A stretch of 64,000 bases of DNA from Tubulanus polymorphus (GCF_964204645.1 NC_134027.1:26336485-26400484); one strand, 5' to 3'. Counted from the first letter of the stretch, positions 1-11,345 are shown. The notes: generated by a model not told the origin, from the letters alone. Numbers and translations are program-made.

Positions 1-197
1 CCTAACAAATTCATTTCAATATCAGCAGGTGTTTGAATGAAGTTAGAATCGACTTTAATTTCTTTATCGAACGTGATTTCTTTAAAGGTAGAGATTTCTG
101 ATTGAATAAAGTCTGGAGAAATTGCACGCTCCGCGATGAGCGTATGTTGTTTGCGTTTGCGGATTTCAAAGTCGACGTTTTGAAGAAAGGTTATAAA
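1..197 (-). CDS. coding-looking fragment, open at window edge
   Basis: The minus strand is stop-free for 65 codons, from a TGA at 198-200 to the window edge. The inferred residues are rich in E, K, D and I and read like a soluble protein (short stretches IRKRKQHTLIAER, ISTFKEITFDKEIKVD). That is unlike the S/L/R-rich peptides of most chance frames here. No start codon is visible. A possible internal splice acceptor (AATTTCTCCAG on the minus strand) would shorten the exon to roughly 1-104; otherwise no acceptor lies near the upstream stop. The family is not recognised. It could be the 5' part of an exon whose gene continues to the left of the window, a single-exon fragment, or a degenerate copy. 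Confidence 0.4.
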
Positions 198-200
198 TCA

Positions 201-1531
201 TCGGTTGCCTCTCGTCGCTACTCGGAGAGAGCCGTAACTGCGCAATGAAGTAGCAAGGCACGAAATTTCATCGTGATTTTCCAGACCTAACGTCTCGGGG
301 CAATCAAAGTGTCAGAAGATCGCTGAGATAATGGATAGGTACGTCGTCTGTCTCGAGGGATAACAGACGACAGAGCGGCGGTTACGATCGGTATATTTGA
401 AATTTCGAAATTGCGAAGGTTATCGAGGTTTACCGCCATAATCGACGTATAACAGCCTAGAAACATTACTACTGGATTCCGTTGACAGGAATTCAAAAAG
501 CCTAAAGCGTTGAATTTACAATTCCATCTAGTAAACAGCAACATCTCTGCGCTATTGGAAACTGCAACACCAGATGGCGTGATCGCCAATTAGACTTACG
601 TCGTCAAAATTAGTTCATTATCGATCAACTTTGAACTGAAACCAAATATACTGAAATATCTTTCTATCATTATTCAAGAAAAAAGTTCATTCGATTATAA
701 CTGAAATGTAGGAGGAACTGAACGCGGAAAACCGAATAACTACTAGCGACATTTGGTGGATCCTCGCTTGCCATAAGTAGAATCCTCGATTGCCATAGTA
801 GCCGTCGGAGGATCCCATTACTATGAAATGATTTCACAAGAACGAAAACTACCGTCTATATTTCTTTTCGAAAAAAATCTCACTAATACCACGATCAGTT
901 TGCGTTTTATGTTTGCCGTTAAGTCGCCGCGCGACCGCCGTGTCATCAGACACCACTTAGACGCACAATCCATATAACATTTCAGATTCGAACCGAGTAT
1001 AATCCAACATCGACTTATTTCATCATTAAACACTGCTGAAGACTTGCACCATCGGACAATGAGAGCTTAGTTCTTTATTTATGAATAGGCCTCGTATAGT
1101 GTTGTGGGACATTCGGGCGTTCGTTGATAAGTCATTTCTAATTAGGATAATGAAGGGGAAGAGACAATTTATTGGATACGAAGTCTACTGCGTTGAGAGA
1201 AACGGGGGGATTGTTTATTGATTTAGTGTCTCAGAAAACATTCACATACAGTTTATATATTTGATTATCAGTGACTCCGGGGACTCGAGATTATCAGCTT
1301 ATCCGGCCATGTGTTGATGGTTTTTTAATGAAACACCAAACCCGTAGTAGAGCTTAGGGAGAACGTTGATTAGTACACGTCCGTATATCCATCAACCGAG
1401 CCTGAGACTACTCGTTTCAATTAACCGAACGACGACTAAAACTGTTTAACTTTTATACAGATATTAGATCGGTTTCAATATATTCAAAGTAAATGACTAA
1501 TTCAACCAACAGTTTAAAGAAATATCACCCA
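201..1531. other. no gene recognised
   Basis: Ordinary AT-rich DNA. It holds chance-length frames on the minus strand at 287-589 and 821-1033 that have no splice or promoter support. A small partial duplication (cctcg.ttgccat) lies around 763-798. I see no RNA gene or clear mobile element. Confidence 0.5.
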
Positions 1532-1661
1532 AAATATGAAGAAAAACTACGAGAGTTCCGACGTTTCTACTCAAATGCGCCATTTTGAGACAAGTTCTGG
1601 ATAAAATGGCGCATAGAATCGAGTAGAACCGTCGGAACTCTCGAAGTTTTTCTTCATATTT
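1532..1661. mobile_element. 130-bp palindromic hairpin element (MITE-like)
   Basis: Two arms of about 55-60 bases are inverted copies of each other: 1532-1586 and 1602-1661, with a loop of about 15 bases. Arms share AATATGAAGAAAAACT at the ends, GAGAGTTCCGACG in the middle and TGCGCCATTTT next to the loop, with only a few mismatches and a short indel. The shape suits a foldback MITE or a solo hairpin. No convincing target-site duplication is seen and no coding capacity exists. Confidence 0.7.
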
Positions 1662-1745
1662 GGCGTCATATCAACGTTCCAATGTTAGTTACTTCTACTT
1701 TCGTTAAAGATCATTAGGGTGCAGTTCTACAGTGGTGACTTTAAC

Positions 1746-2638
1746 CTGTTAGTTTGGCTACAGAACTAAAATGATCTCAGACTGGTCTTAAGTTGTTAGA
1801 TTGGTTATAGAACCAAAATGAGCTTAGACTGGTCTTAAGTTGTTAGATTGGTTATAGAACCAAAATGAGCTTAGTCTGGTCTTAAGTTGTTAGATTGGTT
1901 ATAGAACCAAAATGAGCTTAGACTGGTCTTAAGTTGTTAGATCGGTTATAGAACCAAAATGAGCTTAGACTGGTCTTAAGTTGTTAGATTGGTTATAGAA
2001 CCAAAATGAGCTTAGACTGGTCTTAAGTTGTTAGATTGGTTATAGAACCAAAATGAGCTTAGTCTGGTCTTAAGTTGTTAGATTGGTTATAGAACCAAAA
2101 TGAGCTTAGACTGGTCTTAAGTTGTTAGATCGGTTATAGAACCAAAATGAGCTTAGACTGGTCTTAAGTTGTTAGATTGGTTATAGAACTAAAATGAGCT
2201 TAGACTGGTCTTAAGTTGTTAGATTGGTTATAGAACCAAAATGAGCTTAGTCTGGTCTTAAGTTGTTAGATTGGTTATAGAACCAAAATGAGCTTAGACT
2301 GGTCTTAAGTTGTTAGATTGGTTATAGAACTAAAATGAGCTTAGACTGGTCTCACGTTGTTACATTGGTTATAGAACCAAAATGAGTTTAGACTGGTCTT
2401 AAGTTGTTAGATTGGTTATAGAACTAAAATGAGCTTAGACTGGTCTTAAGTTGTTAGATTGGTTATAGAACCAAAATGAGCTTAGTCTGGTCTTAAGTTG
2501 TTAGATTGGTTATAGAACCAAAATGAGCTTAGACTGGTCTTAAGTTGTTAGATTGGTTATAGAACTAAAATGAGCTTAGACTGGTCTCAAGTTGTTACAT
2601 TGGTTATAGAACCAAAATGAGTTTAGACTGGTCTTGAG
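1746..2638. repeat. 47-bp satellite array, about 19 copies
   Basis: The unit is 47 bp and runs GTTAGATTGGTTATAG, then AACCAAAATGAGC, then TTAGACTGGTCTTAAGTT. Copies differ by only a few bases except at the left edge (1746-1790). Marked variants recur at multiples of the unit: AGTCTGG for AGACTGG near 1873, 2061, 2249 and 2484 (steps 188, 188, 235), and GATCGG near 1939 and 2127 (step 188). A CTCA.GTTGTTACATTGG variant occurs near 2351 and 2587 (step about 235). This is a higher-order organisation of four to five units. The unit is closely similar to the interior of the dispersed MITE-A family (see 26747-26885 and 38701-38842). Confidence 0.95.
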
Positions 2639-2640
2639 TC

Positions 2641-5600
2641 AAAGTCCTGATCGGACTAAATAAAGGGTTGCAATATCGTTAGTTAACTAAACTCGTAAAC
2701 TCAAGAGATCTATGTAGAACTGTAACACATGGAATACAATTGGACCCGTATCCTTTGAGACATTGATATTCGTACCTATACGCCTGCATATATAAAACTA
2801 ATTATATGAACGCAGTTTGTGCCGTTGTTGGGTGATTTCAACGCAGGTTTTTATGGCCACGAATCCGTGATTACATCCAGAATAATTGACTTCTTTTATC
2901 GTCACTTGTCATGCTAGCCCTTCTACAGGCTGATAGAGTATACTTACCGAAAACTCTCTACTCCGAATCCCCAGACGAATAGCGCAGTAATTACTGTCAA
3001 ACTATCGCTACTGCTGTAAATGGTGTGGCCACGTTAGGGGATGGTTTATGGCATGTTATCCGCTTTGGCAAATTCGGAGAAAATTATGATTCACAATCGA
3101 ATTATGTAGAAATTGATCGTAAACTATAGCTGAAATTCACTGATTTCACCGTATATTATTCAACAGTACATAAACAGGATTTGAAATAAGATTCTTGAAA
3201 CTCGGAGAAATAGCACACGCCACAGTCAGATCCTGACCAACAGTTTGGAAATTTGTCTTTTGTATGAGACCATAGCGGTCAATGGTGACAAAAAAGACTT
3301 GTAAAACTTTGATTTGCAGTTTCAAGGTTAGAACTCGGAAAACCAACATTCAAACAACTTGTGCTAACTACTACATCACCAAATCGTAGGTTTAGGGTAG
3401 GGTAGGGTTTAGAAGTTTGTCATGAGGCTAGCGGTCAGTGGTCAGTGGCCGGATCCCTGTTGTCCGATGTCATGATTTTTTACCATTTTCAGGAATATTC
3501 TCAAAGGCAGTTTTGGGGGTTTAAAGCGAAAGTTCCCGTCTATATTGTGCCGGGCTGGTAATGCATAATATTGAAATATCGTGATTATGTTTTGAAGTAT
3601 TATATCAGTTTGCAATGTCTACTGTAACGAAAGAAGTACTTTGAATATTGAATGACACTAGATCGAACCGTAGTGAACTGACTACCTAAACCGAAGTAAT
3701 AATATCTTCCCTTTTCAATTTGCATTTCGCGCAATTTCGCAGAAAAGTGTTCTTCGCGACGGCGCCAAATTTCCTATTCTTTATACAATAAACGCGTGGT
3801 CAAGGAGACCATATTATAGATAAATCCACAAATAACAAGTACTGCAAGAATCGTGATAAGAAAACCCGCGGCGGATCGAGAGAACAAGTTTTCAGCTAGA
3901 AAACGATTGCAGTAGCTGGCAGCTTGAAGAGCTTAATGGACCGCAGCAAGTGCACTTAGCGTCCACTCCGCGAGTGGAATACCAACTCACCGCATATAAT
4001 AACTTTGCAGTGTAAGGGTTAGTTACGGTTCTGCGACCACACGACATCGGTTTCACCGTCGCGGTTAGAACCGACCCGCACTCGGATGAAACTCGCATAC
4101 AACGCGCATTTTAAGCATGAGTAAAATATTTTCACCGGCTGACTTCCCTCTCTCCCTCTTTCTATCCCTCGTGCTCCGGTGATTGATTCTAGTCGTTTAT
4201 TTCTAGTTTAAACTAAAAGAAAGACAAGCAGTTTTTAATCGGTCGCAGGCGACAAAGCGTCACATGACTGATGATCGACCTTGGCACAGATGTTACCAGC
4301 AGAATTCATACGACGACAGTTTACAACTATTACTCAATACTCACTCGCACAGTCAGGTTTTACTAGGCAGTAGAAATTTGTCTAAATCTTAACCTGAACC
4401 CATTAGACTGAGACCCGGGCAAGTCTCTCAATGTATATATAAATCGACCAACTTTCAAATAGAATATTCTACGAAATATTCCGTAGATTCGGTCGTCTAT
4501 CGATATTTTGTACTCCGATTCCTCAGCACCCCAGCTTACTCGGCAGGTGTGCTGGGTGTGTTAGGGCCACACCAAATTGATGAGACAGTAACACAACAGG
4601 AATATGTGAATACAAATACTTTGAAGGTTTACTAGATTTTAGCACAAAAGTACGACCTTTCACTGATTAAGTCATTGGAGAAATTTACAATATCTAAGTG
4701 ACACTCATTGGAGAATACAGAGTGGGCTGGGTAATAACGAGGAAATTATGAATGACTAGACACACAACGTTCCCTCGCTAAACTGTAAACTGTTTATTTT
4801 TTTGAATCCCGTGCTCGAAAAAATTGTAAAATTCCTGGAGCAATGAATTAAAATCTGATTCTGGATCCGATCAACTATAACTTTTATGCAACTGGCAACA
4901 ACATCAATGACATCAGTTCAGACACTACTACAGAGCATGACATCGTTTGAACTTTGTTTATGACCCGACAGTAATTCTACAGTCTGCGACTTCCATTAGC
5001 GGCGGCGGAGCCAACAACACGCGATTCATGTCACCACTGATGCGTCAGGGCTACACAATTGCAATTAAATCCTCGGACATCGTGACCCGTCTGTGTATCA
5101 GTAATTAATTACTGACGACAGAAATTGATTATTGAATTTAGCCCAGGTGAAGCCGACGCGAACGCTTCACTACTGAAAGCGGGAATTGTTTTAACGTCTG
5201 GAAATCGGAGCCCACTTCAAACGAAAATGTCGGCGATCCATATTTGATTCGATAACGCGTCGCGGGACGAGTTAACACTTTAGAATAAAGACTCGTAAAG
5301 AATTCGATCCGTCTTCAAACACTTTACGAGAATTTATTCGGTGCCGTAATGATTAAAACAGCGTCTCGATTTAACTATTGCCAATTTATTTAAAGTCGGC
5401 GAAACGCGCCGTGTTTGTGTACGGAGCGGCTTTGTCTAAATGAAAAATAACACCTGGGTCTATTGTAGAGAGACGCGACAGAATTGTCATTCAAACACTA
5501 TAAGAATGCATTATTTATAAAAAAACATCGCAGCGCTGTTTAGAATTTCTGCAAGATCAACGTTTATATAGAACGGTTTGAATAACTAGTTTATTTTTAA

Positions 5601-5685
5601 GATAAATATCATCGAATTTTAACGTGAAGCCGAAACTTGAAACGGAGAAAACAATTTTTTTTTATCTGTACGTTAAACTTTATGT
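2641..5685. other. no gene recognised
   Basis: Mostly unique AT-rich sequence. A possible minus exon at 2948-3013 (acceptor ATTTACAG, donor GTAAGT, open frame of about 21 codons) has no partner and is not called. The plus strand at 3899-4112 contains two stop-free halves in the same frame separated by a TAA; I could not attach them to any gene. No tRNA, rRNA or clear transposon. Confidence 0.45.
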
Positions 5686-5689
5686 TCAA

Positions 5690-6075
5690 AGAATTTCAGG
5701 GTTCTCACAGATCAGGGGAGATTCCCTGATTAAATTGAAAGATATCCTTAGTGGTGGGGTTCCTTGTGCCACTCATCACCATCAAGAACAACAAGACACC
5801 AAAGAACTCAAATTGCCTGACTTTTCCTTGAATTTTAACAATAGAGTTATCATTCCCTAATATATTTCCCGAACCCTTGACCAAAAATCCCAGATCAACT
5901 TGAAAAATTCCCTGATCGAATTATGAGATATCCTATGTGGGGGCTGTTTCTTATCAAGAGGTTCCTTGTGCCACGAGTCACTAGCAATGGCAATAAGACA
6001 CCAACAATTTAAATTCCCTGTATTTCCCTGAATTTCAAGAAAAGTCGGAATTCCGATTTTTTCTGATACCCGTTA
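5690..6075. repeat. diverged ~190-bp direct duplication (TTCCCTGAT-type repeat)
   Basis: Two related modules lie head to tail at about 5690-5870 and 5885-6075. Both carry TTCCCTGAT, GATATCCT.......GG, GGTTCCTTGTGCCAC followed by a TCA or AGTCA, AAGACACCAA, and a CCTTGAATTT/CCCTGAATTT end. The copies are clearly old. No reading frame is shared, so this is probably a relic of a non-coding part of a transposable element. Confidence 0.65.
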
Positions 6076-6689
6076 CAACCCTGAACTTTCAAATATAAGT
6101 TGTATTACTTTATGAATTTCAGGCAACAGCGATGACGTCTCGACTTCGTCCCGTCGACTTCGTCCATCGACTTCATCGGATATTTTAATGAAATGAATGA
6201 TTGCATTAAACTCTCTGTAAACAACAGATGCCGGTGACATCGGATCGCCAAAGTGTCTCTCCTCAAAATGTGCCGCTTACATCTCGTGGAAATAAATATT
6301 TAAATTCAATCTCAATTTCAATGTAGAAATTGCTTTGAGATAAATCAATCTTGAAGTGACATCCATCTTCGAAATCGAACTAGCAAAAGTTAATATTTTA
6401 AAAGCTCTATCTCCGAAATCCGGAAAGCGCAGGCGTCAAACTGTATCGACGACATTATCCATCATTTCACTATTACCGAGAGCCGGGGGATTTATCCTAA
6501 ATTTCTATAGGGACACAACATCGAGTGACGACAGCAGACACAGTAAAAAGTATGGACGAAATAGCTTCTTATCTTGGGAATATCGCGACTCATGAAGTCG
6601 ATGTCAATTATCTATTCAACTTCCACATTCATTTACATATAACTATACCAGACCAGGGAATATGCAATTCTTGTGCTAGTCACAACCTA

Positions 6690-6890
6690 CACTTAAGACA
6701 AGTCTAAGGCCTCTTAATTATATAGCCAATCTAACACAACTTTAAAACCAGTCTGACTTCAATTTCGTTCTAAAGCCAATGAACCGACTTAAGACCGGTC
6801 TAACTAAGTCCATCTTAATTCCATAGTCAATCTAATAACTCAAAAGTCGAACCTTTTTGGACTTAAGTCTCGACCGATTGGACCCGGTGC
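6690..6890. mobile_element. degenerate MITE-A relics
   Basis: The stretch repeats the MITE-A interior in reverse orientation: TATAGCCAATCTAACA near 6720, GACTTAAGACCGGTCTAA near 6790 and CATAGTCAATCTAATAAC near 6822. It ends near a diverged GGACCCGG. Terminal inverted repeats are too decayed to set exact ends. Confidence 0.6.
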
Positions 6891-7554
6891 CTAGAAAATA
6901 TTCTTCAGGAAAGAATTTCAATAAACATCTTCTAATAAACATTTTAAATCAGAAATTTCTTGTATTCGGGGTCGGCAGAGTTTTAGTATCACAACAAGAC
7001 ATCTAGTACCCTCAGGATACAGCGATACTGCGGAATGTCTGAACCCTATCCTGCAAGATGCTAAGTCTATAACCATCTTTTGCGAGATATAACTCTGATC
7101 ATATATATACTCAACTAGTGTCCGGAATGATTGTCCGATTTGGGAGATTACTACGTCGAATATCAGAATCTGTAGATCGACTTAACTCCTGTAGACATTC
7201 TAAATTGAGATGGATCACAGGAATCAATGTTACACAGTTAGGTTTGATTAGAAAAACATCTGATTCGCGAATACTGTAATTAACTTGTGTCTGGTTCGCG
7301 AGGAGTATTGTAGCCGCGATGTACACAGCGATCACTACTGTCATGCAGGCATCATCAATTCAGACTCCCAGTAAATTATAAAATCAATCCTTAATCAATT
7401 TCTTAAGTCTAGAAAATTTAATTCCATACTGCCGCACATTAATTACTCATCTGTCTGGTTCAGCGCGTAAATTCGTGTCACCGATACTTTTTTGTTGATG
7501 AGAAAAATCTGTAATTGAAAAAATCGGGGTTTTCCTAGTTTCTTTTTACTATCG

Positions 7555-7775
7555 AGCAGGGTGGCTCCGATCGGACGAAGCAAGTGTCCGCGCCATCAGG
7601 TTCGAATCCCAGCCGAGGGAAGATAATGACCGCGATTCCAAGAATTTCTAAAATCGAAACAACTAGCAAACAATCCCGGGAATCGCCACCGTAATGAGGC
7701 AATGTGGTTGGACTCCCGGATAAAAAAATCTCCGAAAGTCCACTAAGATTTCGATACATACACCGTTGATTCTGA
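7555..7775 (+). mobile_element. tRNA-derived SINE copy
   Basis: A perfect RNA polymerase III B-box (GGTTCGAATCCC, near 7599) follows an A-box-like GGTGGCTCCGATCGGAC, about the spacing found in tRNA genes. The body does not fold into a tRNA with a proper acceptor stem. After the head comes an unrelated ~150-base body containing TCTAAAATCGAAAC, GCCACCGT and TTTCGATACATAC. This head-plus-body layout is that of a tRNA-derived SINE. Most of the body is repeated again at 7800-7965. Confidence 0.6.
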
Positions 7776-7799
7776 TTCAGATTAGGAAAATAAATCCTT

Positions 7800-7965
7800 T
7801 AATGGCGATATATCTGCAAAATCGAAACATTCAACGAACCAACCCTAAAACCGCCACCGTTCCGTGAGAAACAGTTCGAGTTCTAAAATCTCCAAAATTC
7901 CAAGAAGATTTTGATACATACAGATTTCTCAAATGATGCAGATTTATAATCATAAACCGTCTCGA
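7800..7965 (+). mobile_element. second SINE body without tRNA head
   Basis: This copies the body of the 7555-7775 element in the same order: CTGCAAAATCGAAACA, ACCGCCACCGT, AAAATCTCC.AAA, AAGATTTTGATACATACA and a GATGCAGATTTA end. The tRNA-like head is absent. Either a headless SINE copy or a tandem duplication of the body. Confidence 0.55.
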
Positions 7966-9067
7966 TTTCTTCTTCAAATTCTCAGTCATCGATGGCGTTG
8001 CGGACTGACGCTGGCAATATCCGTATTTTACGTGAAACTATAAGACAGTTGTCAGACTGCGCTCAGAATGGAATGTTGTATGACACGTTCATTCAGCGAG
8101 CGCCTCAGTCTGAGATAGGTGATTGCGATTTGATGAAGCATTAAGCGCCCGTGACATAAATGGATGATAATTCACTAGTTATCCGACACCGCATCTCTGC
8201 TGCTTGTATGTTCAATATATTAGCTATCATGACATGTCCGCTAAACCATCTATCTTACAATCCCCGGCTATATTATAACGATAAACAACGACTGTCGTTT
8301 TACCCGGCAGTGGTCAGTCACGCTACATTCATCTTAGATATAATGATTTTTTTCTATCAGGCAGTTCCCTATCGATAATTGAATGTCCAGTACTAATGGC
8401 GGTGTGGCTGAATGCGCGCAGAAAACACTTTTCGATGATAGCTTCGAAAAATAAGCGGACAGGTTTCCGAGTGGACTGTCCGTAATGTAGGTAAGGAAGG
8501 TGAAGTGTACAAATTTCAAGGGCACGTCCGGAATTTTGGTGAAGGAAGAAGTTTTGCACCGCAAGGGTCGAGGGGACCCCTTTCTTAGAAAATTATTTTG
8601 AAACTATAAATGAATTTAGATGCTTCTCGGAGAATTTACACATTATGAATGAGACAGAGAAAAGCCCTTAATATTTTTTGAAAGTTGACAAAGTATTTGG
8701 TCTGCAACATTTGGGGGGATCATGGATTCACCATTGAACTAGGTCCTACTTTCCCTCATGAGGCCCAGTCTTCACCCCGGTCGCCCAGGGTAGATGAAAA
8801 ACTCCTTCGTAGCCTTCGTTCCCGATTGAAAAAAGCAAACGGTCGAGTTGTTTTTCATTGACTCGACGTCGAATGAAGAGTTGGGATTTGACTGGTCGTT
8901 GAGAGGAAGAGCTTGTTGCTAGATCTCGTGACTTGTCTCATGAGGCAACGTGCATCAGTTGTAATGAGGTTCATTCACCTGTAAACCTAACTCATAATTG
9001 TTTCCGTTGTTGATTGGATACATAAAGCAGGAAAAACTAATCAAACTCATAGAAGATTCGATGATAC
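7966..9067. other. no gene recognised
   Basis: Unique-looking sequence. Overlapping minus frames at 8329-8564 and a plus frame at 8160-8378 have chance length and no splice support. Nothing else supportable. Confidence 0.45.
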
Positions 9068-9071
9068 TCTT

Positions 9072-9136
9072 ACAGAGAGGGAGAGAGAGGGAGAGGGAGA
9101 GGGAGAGAGAGAGAGAGAGAGAAGGGAGAGAGAGAA
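9072..9136. repeat. (GA)n / GGGAGA microsatellite
   Basis: Purine-only tract of GAGAGA interspersed with GGGAGA. Length about 65 bases. Confidence 0.95.
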
Positions 9137-9671
9137 CACTAATTAATCATCAATAACACAATATACGTTATACGCGTTTGAAAACTAGTATTTGTTTGAA
9201 GTCGTTTGTATCAATCCTGTCTCATCCTAAACACGATCGTAAGCTCCACCCAGGGAATACAGAATTGACAAAAACAACACTTCTCTATCTTTCTTGTACT
9301 CCCGGACCGAACCCGGTACCACCCGTACTCGGAGGAAGTTGGACTTTACGGTTGATCAAGTCAAATTTCAATTTCAAGATGCGTCAAACAGTGGGTCAAG
9401 GTCAAATATGTATAATGCCGTTTCTTATAATGCTGTTGTTCGATTTTCTAGAAACACATGTCAAGACTTGTATAAATATATAAATGAGTTATATCATAAA
9501 AAGGTAATTCTCGGCCTATTTAAAAGAATATTTTCACTATATGAACGAAATAGAACAAATTGATTGAGTTGAGAAGATACACAATATCCGTGTACGATGA
9601 ATATCGAGAGAGAGATCCCACTTAAATTCATCCGAAAAAATAAAAAGTTCTATAGCAAATTGGTATATATT

Positions 9672-9718
9672 TCGAGCAGCGTTTCGGCTAAATTCTATTA
9701 ACCATCATCAGGCGTATT
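9672..9718 (-). ncRNA. hammerhead-core-like hairpin (type A)
   Basis: On the minus strand CTGATGA is followed by a hairpin (GGTTAA, loop TAGAAT, TTAGCC) and then GAAACG. CTGANGA plus hairpin plus GAAA is the order of the conserved core of a hammerhead ribozyme, a motif known from Penelope-like retroelements. One extra T between CTGATGA and the hairpin departs from the canonical core, and I could not identify stem III or the cleavage site. Ribozyme activity is therefore only a possibility. Diverged copies of the same motif lie near 30258, 41757 and 48395. Confidence 0.35.
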
Positions 9719-10450
9719 GATGATTCAATTAAAATTGGAAAAAAGTGGAAAAAATTAAACAACCCAGTGGGTACCCAAAAATGGCGCCTCATCACTGTAA
9801 AAAGGCATATTGTCTAAGTGTAGAGTTTATTTCTTAAAGAACTCCCAAAGTTTGCTGACTAGAGGATATTATATTGACCTGCGACCGCTGCAATAATGTT
9901 GTAAGTCTTACAGGGAAACTTCATTATACGTCACCGGCATAACGGTAAAGTCATTTATGGGATTTACCAACCACTTTAATTCCGATATAACATATCACGA
10001 GGATTAATGGCATTTCTGTGGAAACATGACTGTTCAAATCATATCCTAATTCCACAGTTCATAAGCTGTATTCGTTATAAGTCGTTAGTAGCAAGTGATT
10101 TGATACCGATTCGTTTTAAACAAATTCAAAATTCTCTTTAAAATAATGAACGCAGCACCGACACTAGCCAGCTAAAATCAACAAAAAAATTCTGTTAATT
10201 TGACTGATCGTAATAAATCTATTATATATACAAAATTATTTATCAAAAATCGAAATCGAAAGACGCTTGTTTCGGACTCTCACCAACCATCGACAAAATT
10301 ATTATCTAGTCTCCACGTCAGGGTGTACAGACTATTCTACTATTGACTTATCGTCCAATTATCTGTACCTCGAATTCCGATTTCTAAATAAGAATCTGAT
10401 TTATTTCCATCGCTTTTCCGTTCAGTGAAATCTTTACCCAGAACCACAGA

Positions 10451-10515
10451 CTCGTGACGTCACAGCCCGTCGCGATGGCCGTCAAAAAGTCACAGCTGAC
10501 GGCCATTGTGACGAG
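10451..10515. repeat. hairpin with central CRE-like palindrome
   Basis: ATGGCCGTCA (10474-10483) pairs perfectly with TGACGGCCAT (10497-10506) across a 13-base loop. The outer arms CTCGTGAC and GTGACGAG pair with one mismatch. The left flank contains GTGACGTCAC, which includes the cAMP-response-element octamer TGACGTCA. No transcript or gene start is evident nearby, so a regulatory role is not established. Confidence 0.5.
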
Positions 10516-10999
10516 TACGTCCGCACAACCTCGTAATAAATCTTTTCGACATTTTCTTTATCTCGATTTAACGGATGTTATACTCGTCTATGGCGCTGAT
10601 ATTATTCACCGGTGCTTTTCATAATTCTCCATTTACGAATCGAAAGCGAAATGGTGTCCGTGAAATTGTGGACTGCACTCTTCTTATTTACAGGTTTAAT
10701 GGTTTCAATTTCGAAATTGCATCGTTTGGCTGACTGGATTACACAGGAATACTCGTGTACCCCGCCGGGAATATTCATAGCTCGATTTGGATTTTATACC
10801 CAATACTCTTCTTAAATCTCGCATAAAAAAAACCCGAGTTCCGCGATAAAACACTATTCTAAAAACTACCGTTCTCACGCAACGATATTCTTTTCGAATT
10901 CGTAGGAAATATAAACATCAGAAAAAAATAAAAGAATCTGAAAATGGCAAGTAGATCGTTCGTTCACAATGGATGAGCAGGGAACCAGTTTCAATACCG

Positions 11000-11345
11000 G
11001 TGTGGTTCTAATAAAGTATGGTACAGCAAAGTGTGGTTCCATCGCAGTATGGTCCCTCACCAGTATATGGTTCCACCATTAATTAGTAAGATCACATTAT
11101 CCATAATGAAACAATGAATGGAAAATCCCACAATTGTTGAAAAACTAAAAAGTTTATTCAAAATACTAGACATATTTCGGGTGAAGAAATGTGGTAGGAA
11201 CCACCCGAAATATTTCTATAATTCTTAATAAACTTTCAGTCTTTCAATAATAGTGGCACTTTACATCTATGATTCCATCAGTATATGGTGCCACCAGTTT
11301 ATGGTTCCACTAAAGTATGGCTCCACAAATGTATGGTTTGTTTTC
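11000..11345. repeat. imperfect ~17-bp minisatellite split by an insertion
   Basis: Units of the type AGTATGGTTCCAC(C) recur irregularly at 11010-11078 and again at 11275-11340. Between the two halves lies a 126-base palindrome (11130-11255), as though a foldback element landed inside the repeat. Confidence 0.6.
11130..11255. mobile_element. palindromic foldback element
   Basis: Left arm 11134-11183 and right arm 11202-11252 are inverted copies, sharing TATTTCGGGTG beside the loop and AAGTTTATT in the middle. The loop is 18 bases. Arms match at roughly four bases in five. There is no coding sequence, so the element is MITE-like. Confidence 0.65.

Noticed and set aside
2948-3013. Possible 66-base minus exon with good donor
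   Set aside because: Such AG...GT windows with open frames are frequent by chance; no neighbours in phase.
3899-4112. Plus frame with an internal TAA and protein-like halves
   Set aside because: No gene context; in-frame stops of this kind occur in several chance frames here, so a recoding or pseudogene claim is not justified.
9178-9563. Two overlapping plus frames of 101 and 89 codons
   Set aside because: Chance length, overlapping frames, no supporting signals.
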